DNA from: Halanaerobium polyolivorans
Lineage (GTDB): Bacteria > Bacillota > Halanaerobiia > Halanaerobiales > Halanaerobiaceae
Direction: 5' to 3'
Length of the DNA: 64,000 nucleotides
NCBI RefSeq assembly: GCF_020711195.1
Contig: NZ_JAJFAT010000001.1
Span: 1 to 64,000 of the forward strand
Position numbers and translations under genes: made by a program. The notes beneath the pieces are model-generated. The model did no database searches and had not been told where the DNA came from. It worked only from the letters and a program-made list of their open reading frames with translations. Shown here one piece after another: positions 36,325-44,872 of the stretch (its first letter is position 1; every line of letters begins with the position of its first letter).

Positions 36325-37889
36325 AAACTTATGATACAACTTTAAGAGATGGTTCACAGGGAGAAGGAGTTTCTTTATCCCTTGATGACAAGTTAAGAAT
36401 TGCTAGACAGCTGGATCGTTTTGGAATCGATTTTATTGAAGGTGGTTGGCCTGGCTCCAATCCAAAAGACGAGGATTTTTTCAGAGAAGCCCAGAATATG
36501 GAATTTGAGCACGCTGAAATCACCGCTTTCAGCTCAACAAGAAGAGCAAATATGAAGGCAAGTGAAGACCCTAATATCTTGAAATTGGTTGATTCTGGGG
36601 TTAATTATGTCACTATTTTTGCTAAATCATGGGATTTTCATGTTACCGAAGCCCTTGAAGTACCACTACAGGAAAATATCGACATGATCACTGATACTAT
36701 TAACTTTTTAAGAGCAAAGGGACTTAATGTAATCTATGATGCTGAGCATTTCTTTGATGGTTATGTAAACAACCCTGAATATGCTCTGAAGACCTTAAAA
36801 GCTGCTGAAGATGCAGGTGCTGAGGTTTTGGTCTTATGTGATACAAATGGTGGTATGCTGCCCAGTCAGGTAAGAGAGATTATGCAGGAGGTCAAAAAAC
36901 ATGTTAAAACTGACCTCGGCATTCATGCTCATAATGATGGTAATTTAGCTGTAGCAAATTCACTGGCAGCCTATGAGGAAGGTGCGGTTCATTTTCAGGG
37001 AACAGTTGGTGGTTTAGGTGAGCGCTGTGGTAATGCAGATCTCTGCAGTATTATACCCAGCTTACAGCTTAAATATGAAGAAAGATTGGTTTCTGATGAA
37101 CAGCTTAAACAGCTAAAACCACTCTACTTTTTTGTTACAGAAACCGCTAATTTGATTCCTAAAAATAATATGCCTTATGTTGGTAAAAGTGCTTTTACTC
37201 ATAAGGGTGGAATCCACGTAAGTGCGGTTCGTAAAAATCCAAATACCTATGAGCATATTCAACCAGAACTGGTCGGAAATGAAAGAAGGGTATTGGTATC
37301 AGAGCTGGCTGGAAAAAGTAATTTAAAATATAAGTTAAAAGAATTAGGTTTTAAGCTTGAAGATTTCTCCAATGAGATGATCAGAAAACTGATAAAAAGG
37401 GTTAAGAAACTTGAAAACCAAGGTTATCAGTTTGAAGGTGCAGAGGCATCTTTGATCCTCTTAGCTTTTAGGGAATTTAAAGGCTATAAATCATTTTATG
37501 AAATCGAAGACTTTAGAACCTATAGTAATAATAGGGGTGAGCAGACTCACTCCGAAGCCGTGGTAAAAATGACAGTTAAGGGAGAAAAGGTTCATATAGC
37601 TGCTGAAGGTGATGGACCGGTTAATGCCCTTGATAATTGTTTCCGTAAAGCACTGGTTTCTTTTTATCCTGAGATCACAGAAACCAAATTGATAGATTAT
37701 AAGGTGCGGGTTTTAAATGGAAATGATGGAACTGCAGCCAAGGTAAGGGTGCTGATCGAAACAGCAGACCTAGAAAAGTCTTGGACAACAATTGGGGTTT
37801 CAACCAATATTATTCAGGCTTCCTGGGATGCTCTTTTAGACAGTATTGAATACTGGCTCTTGATAGAAGATGGCTTAGGTTATAAATAA
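36315..37889 (+). CDS. cimA: (R)-citramalate synthase
   Basis: 524 aa. HMGL-barrel with LKTYDTTLRDGSQGEGVSLSL, DFIEGGWPGSNPKDEDFF and GIHAHNDGNLAVANSLAAYEEG, followed by a LeuA-dimer regulatory domain. The GGWPGSNPKD motif and length point to CimA, which condenses pyruvate and acetyl-CoA for threonine-independent isoleucine synthesis. The GTG start overlaps leuB by 10 bases. Last gene before the terminator. Confidence 0.92.
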   Translation: MGLKTYDTTLRDGSQGEGVSLSLDDKLRIARQLDRFGIDFIEGGWPGSNPKDEDFFREAQNMEFEHAEITAFSSTRRANMKASEDPNILKLVDSGVNYVTIFAKSWDFHVTEALEVPLQENIDMITDTINFLRAKGLNVIYDAEHFFDGYVNNPEYALKTLKAAEDAGAEVLVLCDTNGGMLPSQVREIMQEVKKHVKTDLGIHAHNDGNLAVANSLAAYEEGAVHFQGTVGGLGERCGNADLCSIIPSLQLKYEERLVSDEQLKQLKPLYFFVTETANLIPKNNMPYVGKSAFTHKGGIHVSAVRKNPNTYEHIQPELVGNERRVLVSELAGKSNLKYKLKELGFKLEDFSNEMIRKLIKRVKKLENQGYQFEGAEASLILLAFREFKGYKSFYEIEDFRTYSNNRGEQTHSEAVVKMTVKGEKVHIAAEGDGPVNALDNCFRKALVSFYPEITETKLIDYKVRVLNGNDGTAAKVRVLIETADLEKSWTTIGVSTNIIQASWDALLDSIEYWLLIEDGLGYK

Positions 37890-37909
37890 AAATTAATCAA
37901 TGAATTAAG

Positions 37910-37939
37910 ACAGCTGGCTTAAATGCCAGCTGTTTTTTT
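37910..37939 (+). terminator. Terminator of the ilv-leu cluster
   Basis: ACAGCTGGC 37910-37918 pairs with GCCAGCTGT 37925-37933, followed by T-run to 37939. Confidence 0.92.
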
Positions 37940-38220
37940 ATGGGCAAAAAGATTTTTTTCTAAAATTTTTTGTAATTTTTTAAAAAATATTAAAAGGGTT
38001 TAGATTACTGTTATTTAGCAGAAGAGAGCTATCAAATATTTAACTATATATAAAATATATAGTCTAAATATATAAAAAATACCAATTTAATGCAGGATTT
38101 TTCTAATATATCTAGAATAAGGAATTACGATAGTAAAATATTAGCAATTTTCAAGCAATATTTATAAATATGGAAAATATTTAATATAAATCTGTTTTTT
38201 GTTAAGGAAGTGAGAGCTTT
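37940..38220 (+). other. Intergenic region before pilus locus 2, with an inverted repeat
   Basis: About 280 bases, very AT-rich, without a credible ORF. ACTATATAT 38043-38051 and ATATATAGT 38055-38063 form a perfect 9-bp inverted repeat with a three-base centre. No promoter with good spacing stands out; AAGGAAG just before the GTG of pilB2 is the ribosome site. Confidence 0.45.
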
Positions 38221-39900
38221 GTGAATGATTTTTCTGAATTTCTCTATCAAGAAGAGTTGATTGACAAAAGTGTTTATCAGTCTCTCTTAGAAATAAAAGC
38301 AGAAAACAAGCTAGAGGCAGTAATTCTTTATTTAAGAGATAAACAGTGCTGTAATAAAGATCACCTACTTGCTAAAATATCAGAATATTTCAACATCGAC
38401 ATATATGGGGAAGATGATATTAAAATAGAGGCTGAATTAAGCCAAATTTTAAGCTTGGCTGAGGTAGAAAAATATAATATTTTAGCTTTGAAAAAAGAAA
38501 AACAAATATTATATTTGGGCTGTCTTTATCCCTTATCTCCAATTTTTAAGGAAAATCTCAGGTTTAAATATAAAAGTGAGATCAAAGAATTACTAATGAG
38601 TGCAGCTGATTTTCAAAGCCTTAAAGAAAAATTATTCAGCAGCTATTACAGTATTGATCCCGCAGAGATACTAAAAGAATTTAGCCAGGTAGAAAGACTT
38701 GACAGTGATGATATCAAAGGTTTAAAAAGTCTTGTTGATGATGCTCCGGTTGTAAAACTATTAAATAATTTGCTCAATGAAGCAATTTCCTTAGCAGCCA
38801 GTGATATTCATTTAGAAGCTAAACAAAATAGTTTTGAGATCTTTTATCGCATAGATGGGATTATAAAAAAATATTATCAATTCCCTTTAGCCTGTGCAGC
38901 AGCGGTAATCTCCAGAATAAAGATAATATCTGGGATGGATATTACCAACAAACACCTCCCTCAGGATGGTAAGCTGGAATTTAAATTTAAAGCAGAAAAC
39001 TATGATATTAGATCTTCGGTAATTCCAACTATCTATGGAGAAAAGGCAGTACTAAGACTCTTATTAAGAAACAGTCAGTTATTAACAGTCAATAATTTGA
39101 ATTTTAGCCCTCATAATCAAAAACGCTTTCAAGAATTATTGAATTATCATTCTGGAATCATTCTTTTAGCAGGACCAACCGGAAGTGGTAAAACAACCAG
39201 CCTATTTGCCATTTTAAATGAACTTAGTTCAGAGAATTTAAATATAATCACCATCGAAAATCCGGTTGAATATAAACTACCTGCTTTAAATCAAATTGAG
39301 ATCAATCCTGCTCAGGGCTTAAGCTATGCCAGAGCCTTAAGGTCAATTTTGCGTCAGGATCCTGATATCATAATGATCGGTGAGATCAGAGATAAAGAAA
39401 CAGCCGAAATAGCTGTAAGGGCTTCAGTAACCGGTCACCTGGTTTTAAGCACTGTCCACACCATTGATGCTGTATCTGCAGTCTTAAGGTTGATTGAGAT
39501 GGGGATACCCCCCTATTTGATCGGCAGCACCTTAAATGCTGTGGTTGCCCAAAGATTATTAAGAAAACTCTGTCCTGAATGTAAAAAAGTTGAAAGGGAT
39601 AAAAATACATATCCAGAAAAGCTGCAGAAAAAATTTAAGGCTAAAAAAATATATCAGGCGGTTGGCTGCAGTAAATGTTCAAACAGCGGTTATAAAAATA
39701 GAACTGCAGCAGCAGAAATACTATTTGTCAATGAAAAGATAAGAGAATTAATTAGCAGCAATTATTCTAGACTAAAACTAAAACAGGCAGCCAAAGAATC
39801 AGGGATGAGAAGCCTTTTTGCCGATGCCGCTTTTAAAATCTCTCAGGGAGAAAGTTCGATTGCAGAACTACTGAGGGTAATTAATCTAGAAAGGAGCTGA
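38221..39900 (+). CDS. PilB/GspE-type extension ATPase (locus 2)
   Basis: 559 aa. N-terminal MshEN-like part (about 1-150, weakly conserved), ATPase core with Walker A AGPTGSGKTT (about 318-327), Walker B region DPDIIMIGEIRDKETAEIA and HLVLSTVHTIDAVSAVLRL, and the tetracysteine CPEC plus CSKC. Same architecture and length as PilB of locus 1, but clearly divergent in the N-terminus. The GTG start has AAGGAAG upstream. No retraction ATPase accompanies it. Confidence 0.92.
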   Translation: MNDFSEFLYQEELIDKSVYQSLLEIKAENKLEAVILYLRDKQCCNKDHLLAKISEYFNIDIYGEDDIKIEAELSQILSLAEVEKYNILALKKEKQILYLGCLYPLSPIFKENLRFKYKSEIKELLMSAADFQSLKEKLFSSYYSIDPAEILKEFSQVERLDSDDIKGLKSLVDDAPVVKLLNNLLNEAISLAASDIHLEAKQNSFEIFYRIDGIIKKYYQFPLACAAAVISRIKIISGMDITNKHLPQDGKLEFKFKAENYDIRSSVIPTIYGEKAVLRLLLRNSQLLTVNNLNFSPHNQKRFQELLNYHSGIILLAGPTGSGKTTSLFAILNELSSENLNIITIENPVEYKLPALNQIEINPAQGLSYARALRSILRQDPDIIMIGEIRDKETAEIAVRASVTGHLVLSTVHTIDAVSAVLRLIEMGIPPYLIGSTLNAVVAQRLLRKLCPECKKVERDKNTYPEKLQKKFKAKKIYQAVGCSKCSNSGYKNRTAAAEILFVNEKIRELISSNYSRLKLKQAAKESGMRSLFADAAFKISQGESSIAELLRVINLERS

Positions 39901-39905
39901 GTAAA

Positions 39906-40940
39906 ATCATTTTCAAAAAAGATTTTAATTTAAAATTTTTTTGCTCTCAGCTTCATATATTACTTAAAACAGGTCTTTCTTTAACAAAATCATTATTGGT
40001 ACTTTCTAAACAGATGAGCTCTGAAGAAGATAAAAAGCTAATCCAGGAGATATTAAAAGATCTAGAAAAAGGAAATAGCCTAGCAGAATCACTAGCAAAA
40101 AAAGAAGAATTCCCCCCACTATTTACCTCAGTAATCAAAGCAGGAGAAAAAACAGGCAGTCTTGTTCAGGTCATAAATAATCTAGAGAAATACTATCAAA
40201 ATCAAAGTGATCTCAAAAATAAGCTGCATAAAGTCTGCTTTTATCCTATCACAATCCTAACAACCCTAATAATCTCAGCAGTATTTTTAATGAAAATAAT
40301 CATGCCTATTTTTTTAGAATTATTTGCAGAATTCCAGGGCCAGCTTCCCTTATTAACTAGAATTTTTTTAAGGCTGAGCCTGATCATTGAAGAATATTTA
40401 TTTTTAATCTTATTAGTATTTTTAACCCTAATACTGAGTTTAATTTATCTATTTCTAAGCCAGAAAGAGAACGGAATCTTAGAAAAAATAATATTTAAGG
40501 TCCCTATTTTAGGCAGATTATATCAATATTTAATTCTAACTAAAATAGCCTCTTATTTAGCTATATTTTTAAAAAGTGGGATGAAACTGCTTCCGGCTTT
40601 AAAACTATTAGAAAATATAATAGCAAGCCATCAATATAAATTATTTATTAATAATACAATTTTAGCTGTTTCAAAGGGTGGTTCTTTAACCGAAAGCTTT
40701 GCCGATAAAGATCTGATTCCAGATACATTTTATTATCTGCTCTTAAGCGGTGAAGAAACCGTCCAAATGGAAACCATGTTAGAAAGATCAGGTGATTATT
40801 ATTACCAAAAACTAAAATTAGGTTCAGAGAGACTGCTGCAGTATTTAGAGCCTTTTTTAATCACATTAACTGCAGTTTTTGTAGCTCTTCTTGCTGCAGC
40901 GGTAATCACACCGATGTTCCAGCTTTACTTGATTATTTAG
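39906..40940 (+). CDS. PilC/GspF-type platform protein (locus 2), non-standard start
   Basis: About 344 aa with two GspF domains (LKFFCSQLHILLKTGLSLTKSL, then LTKIASYLAIFLKSGMKLLPAL) and three membrane spans. The first GspF motif is encoded from about 39930, ahead of the only standard start codon, TTG 39996, which would cut it off. The frame is open back to 39885 with no ATG, GTG or TTG before 39996. AAGGAG at 39891-39896 points to ATC 39906 or ATT 39909 (CTG 39897 is too close). It lacks the first 60 or so residues of PilC from locus 1. The start position is my estimate. Confidence 0.8.
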   Translation: MIFKKDFNLKFFCSQLHILLKTGLSLTKSLLVLSKQMSSEEDKKLIQEILKDLEKGNSLAESLAKKEEFPPLFTSVIKAGEKTGSLVQVINNLEKYYQNQSDLKNKLHKVCFYPITILTTLIISAVFLMKIIMPIFLELFAEFQGQLPLLTRIFLRLSLIIEEYLFLILLVFLTLILSLIYLFLSQKENGILEKIIFKVPILGRLYQYLILTKIASYLAIFLKSGMKLLPALKLLENIIASHQYKLFINNTILAVSKGGSLTESFADKDLIPDTFYYLLLSGEETVQMETMLERSGDYYYQKLKLGSERLLQYLEPFLITLTAVFVALLAAAVITPMFQLYLII

Positions 40941-40964
40941 CTTAAAAAACAAAGGAGGACTATA

Positions 40965-41399
40965 ATGAGTAAATTATTAAAAAGAATAGCTAGGAAAAAA
41001 GAGGGATTTACTTTAATAGAACTTTTAATCGTGATTTCAATAATCGGTATTTTGATGAGCATAGCGGTTCCAACTTTTAGTGGGGTCAAAGATAGGGCCA
41101 ACATAACGGTAATCAAGAGTGATCTTCATAATATTATGCATGGTTTAGAAATGTATTATATGGATAATCATAGTTATCCAGGAACTAATGAAGGATCAGA
41201 TATAAGTGATGTTCTCGGCTCAGAAGCTTTAGCTTTAAATAATGCTGCTGCTGACTACAGTTACTTGGCTGATGCAGCTGAAGATGCAGAACAATATATT
41301 ATCTATTATGAGCTTGATTCAAATAATTATTATTACTTTCATTCTGAAGAAGGTAAAGTTGATGGACCAGATGTAACAGCTCCTTCTTTTGAAAGCTGA
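40965..41399 (+). CDS. Major pseudopilin, GspG-like (locus 2)
   Basis: 144 aa: a 14-residue leader ending KKEG, then FTLIELLIVISIIGILMSIA with Glu at +5, then a helix (VIKSDLHNIMHGLEMYYMDNHSYPG) as in GspG. The head is acidic and rich in Ala and Tyr and lacks Cys. AAAGGAGG lies 8 bases before the ATG. The position right after the platform gene, and the GspG-like helix, make it the likely main subunit of locus 2. Confidence 0.85.
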   Translation: MSKLLKRIARKKEGFTLIELLIVISIIGILMSIAVPTFSGVKDRANITVIKSDLHNIMHGLEMYYMDNHSYPGTNEGSDISDVLGSEALALNNAAADYSYLADAAEDAEQYIIYYELDSNNYYYFHSEEGKVDGPDVTAPSFES

Positions 41400-41868
41400 G
41401 CAGGGTTATACTCTGCTCGAATTGATGCTAGTTTTGCTGGTGGTGGGGATTTTGTTTAGCAGCTCATACCTTTATCGAGCTAATACTGCTCAGCATCATA
41501 AGTTGGGAGAGCTTATTGATAGCTTAGGGGTAGAGTTCAGGTGGGCCAGAAACAGGGCTGTAATAGATAATCAAAGCTATATATTTAGGATCTACAGCAG
41601 CCCTAATTCTGGGCAGAATGAAATCCCCTATTATTTTTACACCATCGAAGAGGGCAGAGAAGTTATCAAGAAAAAGGGAAGTTATCCGGCTCACTTTTTA
41701 GTTTACAAAACACTTGATCATCAATTGATCACAGATCAATATTATGAATGGATTAGATTTAGCAATACTTCTGCTGCCAGGGGTGGGACAATCGCTTTTT
41801 CTGCTCCTGGCTCAAAAATCTATTCTATAACTGTAAATCAACTGGGGAGGGTTAGAATTGAAAAATGA
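41389..41868 (+). CDS. Minor pseudopilin, GspH-like (locus 2)
   Basis: 159 aa with the signal EQG then YTLLELMLVLLVVGILFSSS, then FRWARNRAVIDNQSYIFRIYSS, a hallmark of GspH/FimT proteins. The TTG start at 41389 gives only a six-residue leader and has a weak ribosome site. It overlaps the GspG-like gene by 11 bases, so coupled translation is likely. Confidence 0.8.
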   Translation: MKAEQGYTLLELMLVLLVVGILFSSSYLYRANTAQHHKLGELIDSLGVEFRWARNRAVIDNQSYIFRIYSSPNSGQNEIPYYFYTIEEGREVIKKKGSYPAHFLVYKTLDHQLITDQYYEWIRFSNTSAARGGTIAFSAPGSKIYSITVNQLGRVRIEK

Positions 41869-42271
41869 AGCTGGTTTTTCACTGCTTGAGATAATTATCA
41901 CGATTTCTCTGGCTGGAATTGTACTGGCTGTGATGAGTAGAACTATTAAAACAGGTTTGGAGATAAACAGTTTTTTGGCAGATAAAAATGATGCAGTAAA
42001 CTGGACGGAGTCTCTTTTAGAAGCGTTTCGCTCCAAGGAATTTGACTTAAGTGATTCTGAGCAGAAGATTGAGGCTGAGTTTTTAAAACAGCTGCAGATT
42101 TTAGAAAGTGAAGAGCTGCAGAAAAATTATGAACTGCATAAAATAGAGCTCAGCCCTTATGAGAATAATGGGGTTATTTATGAAGGTTTATATAAGCTAA
42201 AGATTATTGTCAATTATAACTGCAGAGATCGGGAGAGAAAACATGAACTTATTACTCTTCTTAAAGAATAG
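41858..42271 (+). CDS. Minor pseudopilin, GspI-like (locus 2)
   Basis: 137 aa with the signal NEAG then FSLLEIIITISLAGIVLAVM, Glu at +5, then WTESLLEAFRSKEFDL. The TTG start at 41858 follows GGGAGGG by 9 bases. It overlaps neighbours on both sides. Confidence 0.78.
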   Translation: MKNEAGFSLLEIIITISLAGIVLAVMSRTIKTGLEINSFLADKNDAVNWTESLLEAFRSKEFDLSDSEQKIEAEFLKQLQILESEELQKNYELHKIELSPYENNGVIYEGLYKLKIIVNYNCRDRERKHELITLLKE

Positions 42272-42752
42272 ATTTAAGGATGATAGTGCTTTTACCCTGC
42301 TGGAAGTGATTTTAGTAATCACCATTTCCACAGTTCTGGCAGGGGTCTTTTTAAACCTTCTGCTTGGCCTTTATGCAGATCAAGCTTATTTTACTGCCTA
42401 TTCTAAGCTTAATTTAGATGCCTATCTGCTGGTAGATATTATGGCAGAACAGCTAAAATATGCTCAGCAGATAGATTTAATTTCTGAAAGAGAAGTTCAG
42501 CTTTTTGCTTACTATAATGGCAAAGAACAGTGGATAAGCTATAATCTTCAGTCACAAGAAGATGGTCAAACTTTGGCTCGTGGTCTGGGGGGAGAAGACT
42601 ATCTGCAGAAAGATTTTAAGAGAAATCTTTCCTTACTTGAAAATGTGCAGAGTTTAGAATTTAAATATCTGCAAGCAAACTTATTGGAGCTTAGCTTAGT
42701 AATTGAGGCAGATGATCAGCTGCTAGAGCTTAAGAGACTGGTTCAGATTTAA
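42243..42752 (+). CDS. Minor pseudopilin, GspJ-like, with Ala before the cleavage site (locus 2)
   Basis: 169 aa from ATG 42243, which has GGGAGAG upstream. The signal is KDDSA then FTLLEVILVITISTVLAGVF, again Ala rather than Gly before the cut, as in the GspJ-like pilin of locus 1. The head has YADQAYFTAYSKLNLDAYLL. It overlaps the GspI-like gene by 29 bases. Confidence 0.78.
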   Translation: MNLLLFLKNRFKDDSAFTLLEVILVITISTVLAGVFLNLLLGLYADQAYFTAYSKLNLDAYLLVDIMAEQLKYAQQIDLISEREVQLFAYYNGKEQWISYNLQSQEDGQTLARGLGGEDYLQKDFKRNLSLLENVQSLEFKYLQANLLELSLVIEADDQLLELKRLVQI

Positions 42753-42770
42753 ATTGTGAAAGGATCAAAA

Positions 42771-43190
42771 ATGAAGAAATATATTTTGGTTAAGCTAAAA
42801 TTTATCAGGCAGAATGATAAGGGGTATATCATCTATTTAAACTTAGTTTTAATCTCTCTAATCGCCCTTTTTATCCCCTTATTAATACAGCAGCAGTACC
42901 TTAATCATCAGATCAGCAGACAGAGAGCTTACAGCAGTCAAAACAGAGCTGCAGTGGAAGCTGGTCTGGAATATATTCTATATCAAATAAATGCTGGGGT
43001 TGAACTGCCTCTGGCAGAAGAATTATATTTAGCTGAGGAGCTAAAAGTAAATATTAGAGGGGAAGAAGGTGAAGAATATAATTATTTTTATTCTGAATCC
43101 ACAAATAAAAATAATAAATACCTCATTGAGATTACTGTAGATAAAGAGAATTTAAGCATAATCAATAAAAAAATTAGTAGGGGTGATTAG
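42771..43190 (+). CDS. PilX/GspK-like protein (locus 2)
   Basis: 139 aa from ATG 42771, which follows AAAGGA. The N-terminus has NDKG then YIIYLNLVLISLIALFIPLL without Glu5, and later NRAAVEAGLEYILYQI, matching the AEAGIEYA motif of PilX. It is far shorter than the two PilX-like proteins of locus 1 and has no ladder-like C-terminal domain. Confidence 0.7.
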   Translation: MKKYILVKLKFIRQNDKGYIIYLNLVLISLIALFIPLLIQQQYLNHQISRQRAYSSQNRAAVEAGLEYILYQINAGVELPLAEELYLAEELKVNIRGEEGEEYNYFYSESTNKNNKYLIEITVDKENLSIINKKISRGD

Positions 43191-43934
43191 ATGTTTAATA
43201 AATATGTCTCGCTTTCTATTCCCTGTAATGATTCTTTTAAGAACATTGTCGCTAAATATAATCAAGATGAGATTGAAGTATTAGAAGGTATTACTGAGCT
43301 TGAACATATAGGTAAGATTAAAAAGTTCAATTTTAACTGCCGCTATGTTGTTTTAATACCTGCTGAAGATCTTCTCTATCGATCCTTGGCCATTCAGCCT
43401 AAAAATGACTTTAAAATCAGTGAACAGCAGATATTTTCTCAATTAAATCAAAATGGGATAGAATTTGAAAATGAATATTATTATGACTATCTGGATAATA
43501 ATCCTCAAAGTGATCAAAAGTCCAAAGAGATCAAATTATTTGCCGCCGAAAAAGAACAGCTTGATCCATTAACAGCAGTACTTGATAAAAACCGCAACAA
43601 TTATTTGGTTTCTGCTTTACCTGTGGTAATATATTCGGTGATCAATGGGCTGAGAGATGAAGCTAACTTTTTGTTGTACTATAAGTTTGGTGGCGATTAT
43701 ACGGTCTTGTTGGTTGAAAACAATTATTTAGAGCTGGTTAGGTCTTCAATAAAAAAATCAGAATTAAAAGAAGAGCTAGAAAAAATAAAAAAATACTATC
43801 TTAATGTAAAAAAATCTAAACTCTCTCTTTTAGAAGGCAGTAGTGAACTGCTCGATTTAGATAATTTTGTCAATCTTAAAGAAGATGATTTTGTTTTTCT
43901 CAGTTCACTGCTCTGGTGTGTAAGTAGATGCTGA
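43191..43934 (+). CDS. Reduced PilM/GspL-like protein (locus 2)
   Basis: 247 aa at the place where pilM stands in locus 1. Short pieces resemble PilM (RYVVLIPAEDLLYRSLAIQP, LVSALPVVIYSVINGL), but the actin-type DIGS and GGGS nucleotide motifs are absent and it is about 100 residues shorter. It is called from position, from the neighbouring PilN-like gene, and from weak similarity. It could be a degenerate, non-ATP-binding scaffold. Confidence 0.6.
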   Translation: MFNKYVSLSIPCNDSFKNIVAKYNQDEIEVLEGITELEHIGKIKKFNFNCRYVVLIPAEDLLYRSLAIQPKNDFKISEQQIFSQLNQNGIEFENEYYYDYLDNNPQSDQKSKEIKLFAAEKEQLDPLTAVLDKNRNNYLVSALPVVIYSVINGLRDEANFLLYYKFGGDYTVLLVENNYLELVRSSIKKSELKEELEKIKKYYLNVKKSKLSLLEGSSELLDLDNFVNLKEDDFVFLSSLLWCVSRC

Positions 43935-44383
43935 TCACCTTTAAAGAGAAAAGATTTGCTCTCAAAGATAAGGTGCTTAAATACAGCCTGATAATACTAT
44001 TGATCACATTTTTGCTGCTTTCTGGCTTAAATAATTATCTTAATCTAAAACAGAAAAATATTAAGGCAGAAATCAGAGAAGACTTAAATATGACACAGAG
44101 GTACAGCAGGCTTGAAAAGAGTTTAGAGATAGAAAATGAAGTTAAAAAAGTTTTCTTTTCTGAGCTGCTCTTTTTATTAAGCAGTTATTCTAATCAGCTG
44201 AGCTATCAGAGTTTAATCATCGATCGGCAGAAAATAATACTTGAGGGCAGCACAGCTAAAAAAGAAAATATTATTAAGCTATTAGAGCTCTTAAGTGATG
44301 ACAATAATTTTAAGCAAGCAGAACTTAAAGAAATCAGAGCTGGAGAAAACTATGATTTTAAAATAGAAACTCAGCTCAAATAG
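43928..44383 (+). CDS. PilN-like protein (locus 2)
   Basis: 151 aa: short N-terminal tail (MLITFKEKRFALKDKVLKYS), one transmembrane helix (about 20-36), coiled coil, and a periplasmic domain with SYQSLIIDRQKIILEGSTAKKENIIKLLELL, like PilN. The N-terminal VNLIREE motif is missing, consistent with an altered PilM partner. It overlaps the PilM-like gene. Confidence 0.68.
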   Translation: MLITFKEKRFALKDKVLKYSLIILLITFLLLSGLNNYLNLKQKNIKAEIREDLNMTQRYSRLEKSLEIENEVKKVFFSELLFLLSSYSNQLSYQSLIIDRQKIILEGSTAKKENIIKLLELLSDDNNFKQAELKEIRAGENYDFKIETQLK

Positions 44384-44406
44384 TTTAAAGCTTTGGGGGG
44401 CTAAAG

Positions 44407-44862
44407 ATGAGAGCAGAGAATTACAAAGTAATTAAAACAATATTTTTAATTTTAATTATAGTACTGCTATTACATACTCTTTTTAGTTTAGATAGAAATT
44501 TTAAAGAACTAAACAATTTAAAATTAGAAGCACTTAGCACAGAAAATAATTTAATCAAAACAGAAAAAATTTATCAAGCTAAGCTTTTAGAAAATAACTC
44601 AAAGCTGCCAAAGCAAAGTATGAATTTAGAAACAAGGGCTGCACAGATTATAGAACAAAGCAGTAGTTTTGACTTAAATCTGCTCCACTATAACAGCAGC
44701 AGCCGGGCAATAAGCTTAAGTTTTAGGGGGGATTTTGAGTCTGTTTACAGCTTCTTAAATGATCTAGAAAAGGGAAGTCTAGTTTTGGATCTAGAAAAGA
44801 TAGAACTTTTTAAAGATGACTTAGATCTCCTCTTTAATTTAAAAATAATAAGCAGAAACTGA
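44407..44862 (+). CDS. PilO-like protein (locus 2)
   Basis: 151 aa with one membrane helix near 10-26 (IKTIFLILIIVLLLHTLF), a coiled coil (FKELNNLKLEALSTENNLI), and the end domain AISLSFRGDFESVYSFLNDLEKG, which is the PilO pattern. A G-rich ribosome site lies just before the ATG. Confidence 0.7.
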   Translation: MRAENYKVIKTIFLILIIVLLLHTLFSLDRNFKELNNLKLEALSTENNLIKTEKIYQAKLLENNSKLPKQSMNLETRAAQIIEQSSSFDLNLLHYNSSSRAISLSFRGDFESVYSFLNDLEKGSLVLDLEKIELFKDDLDLLFNLKIISRN

Positions 44863-44872
44863 GTTGATAAAG

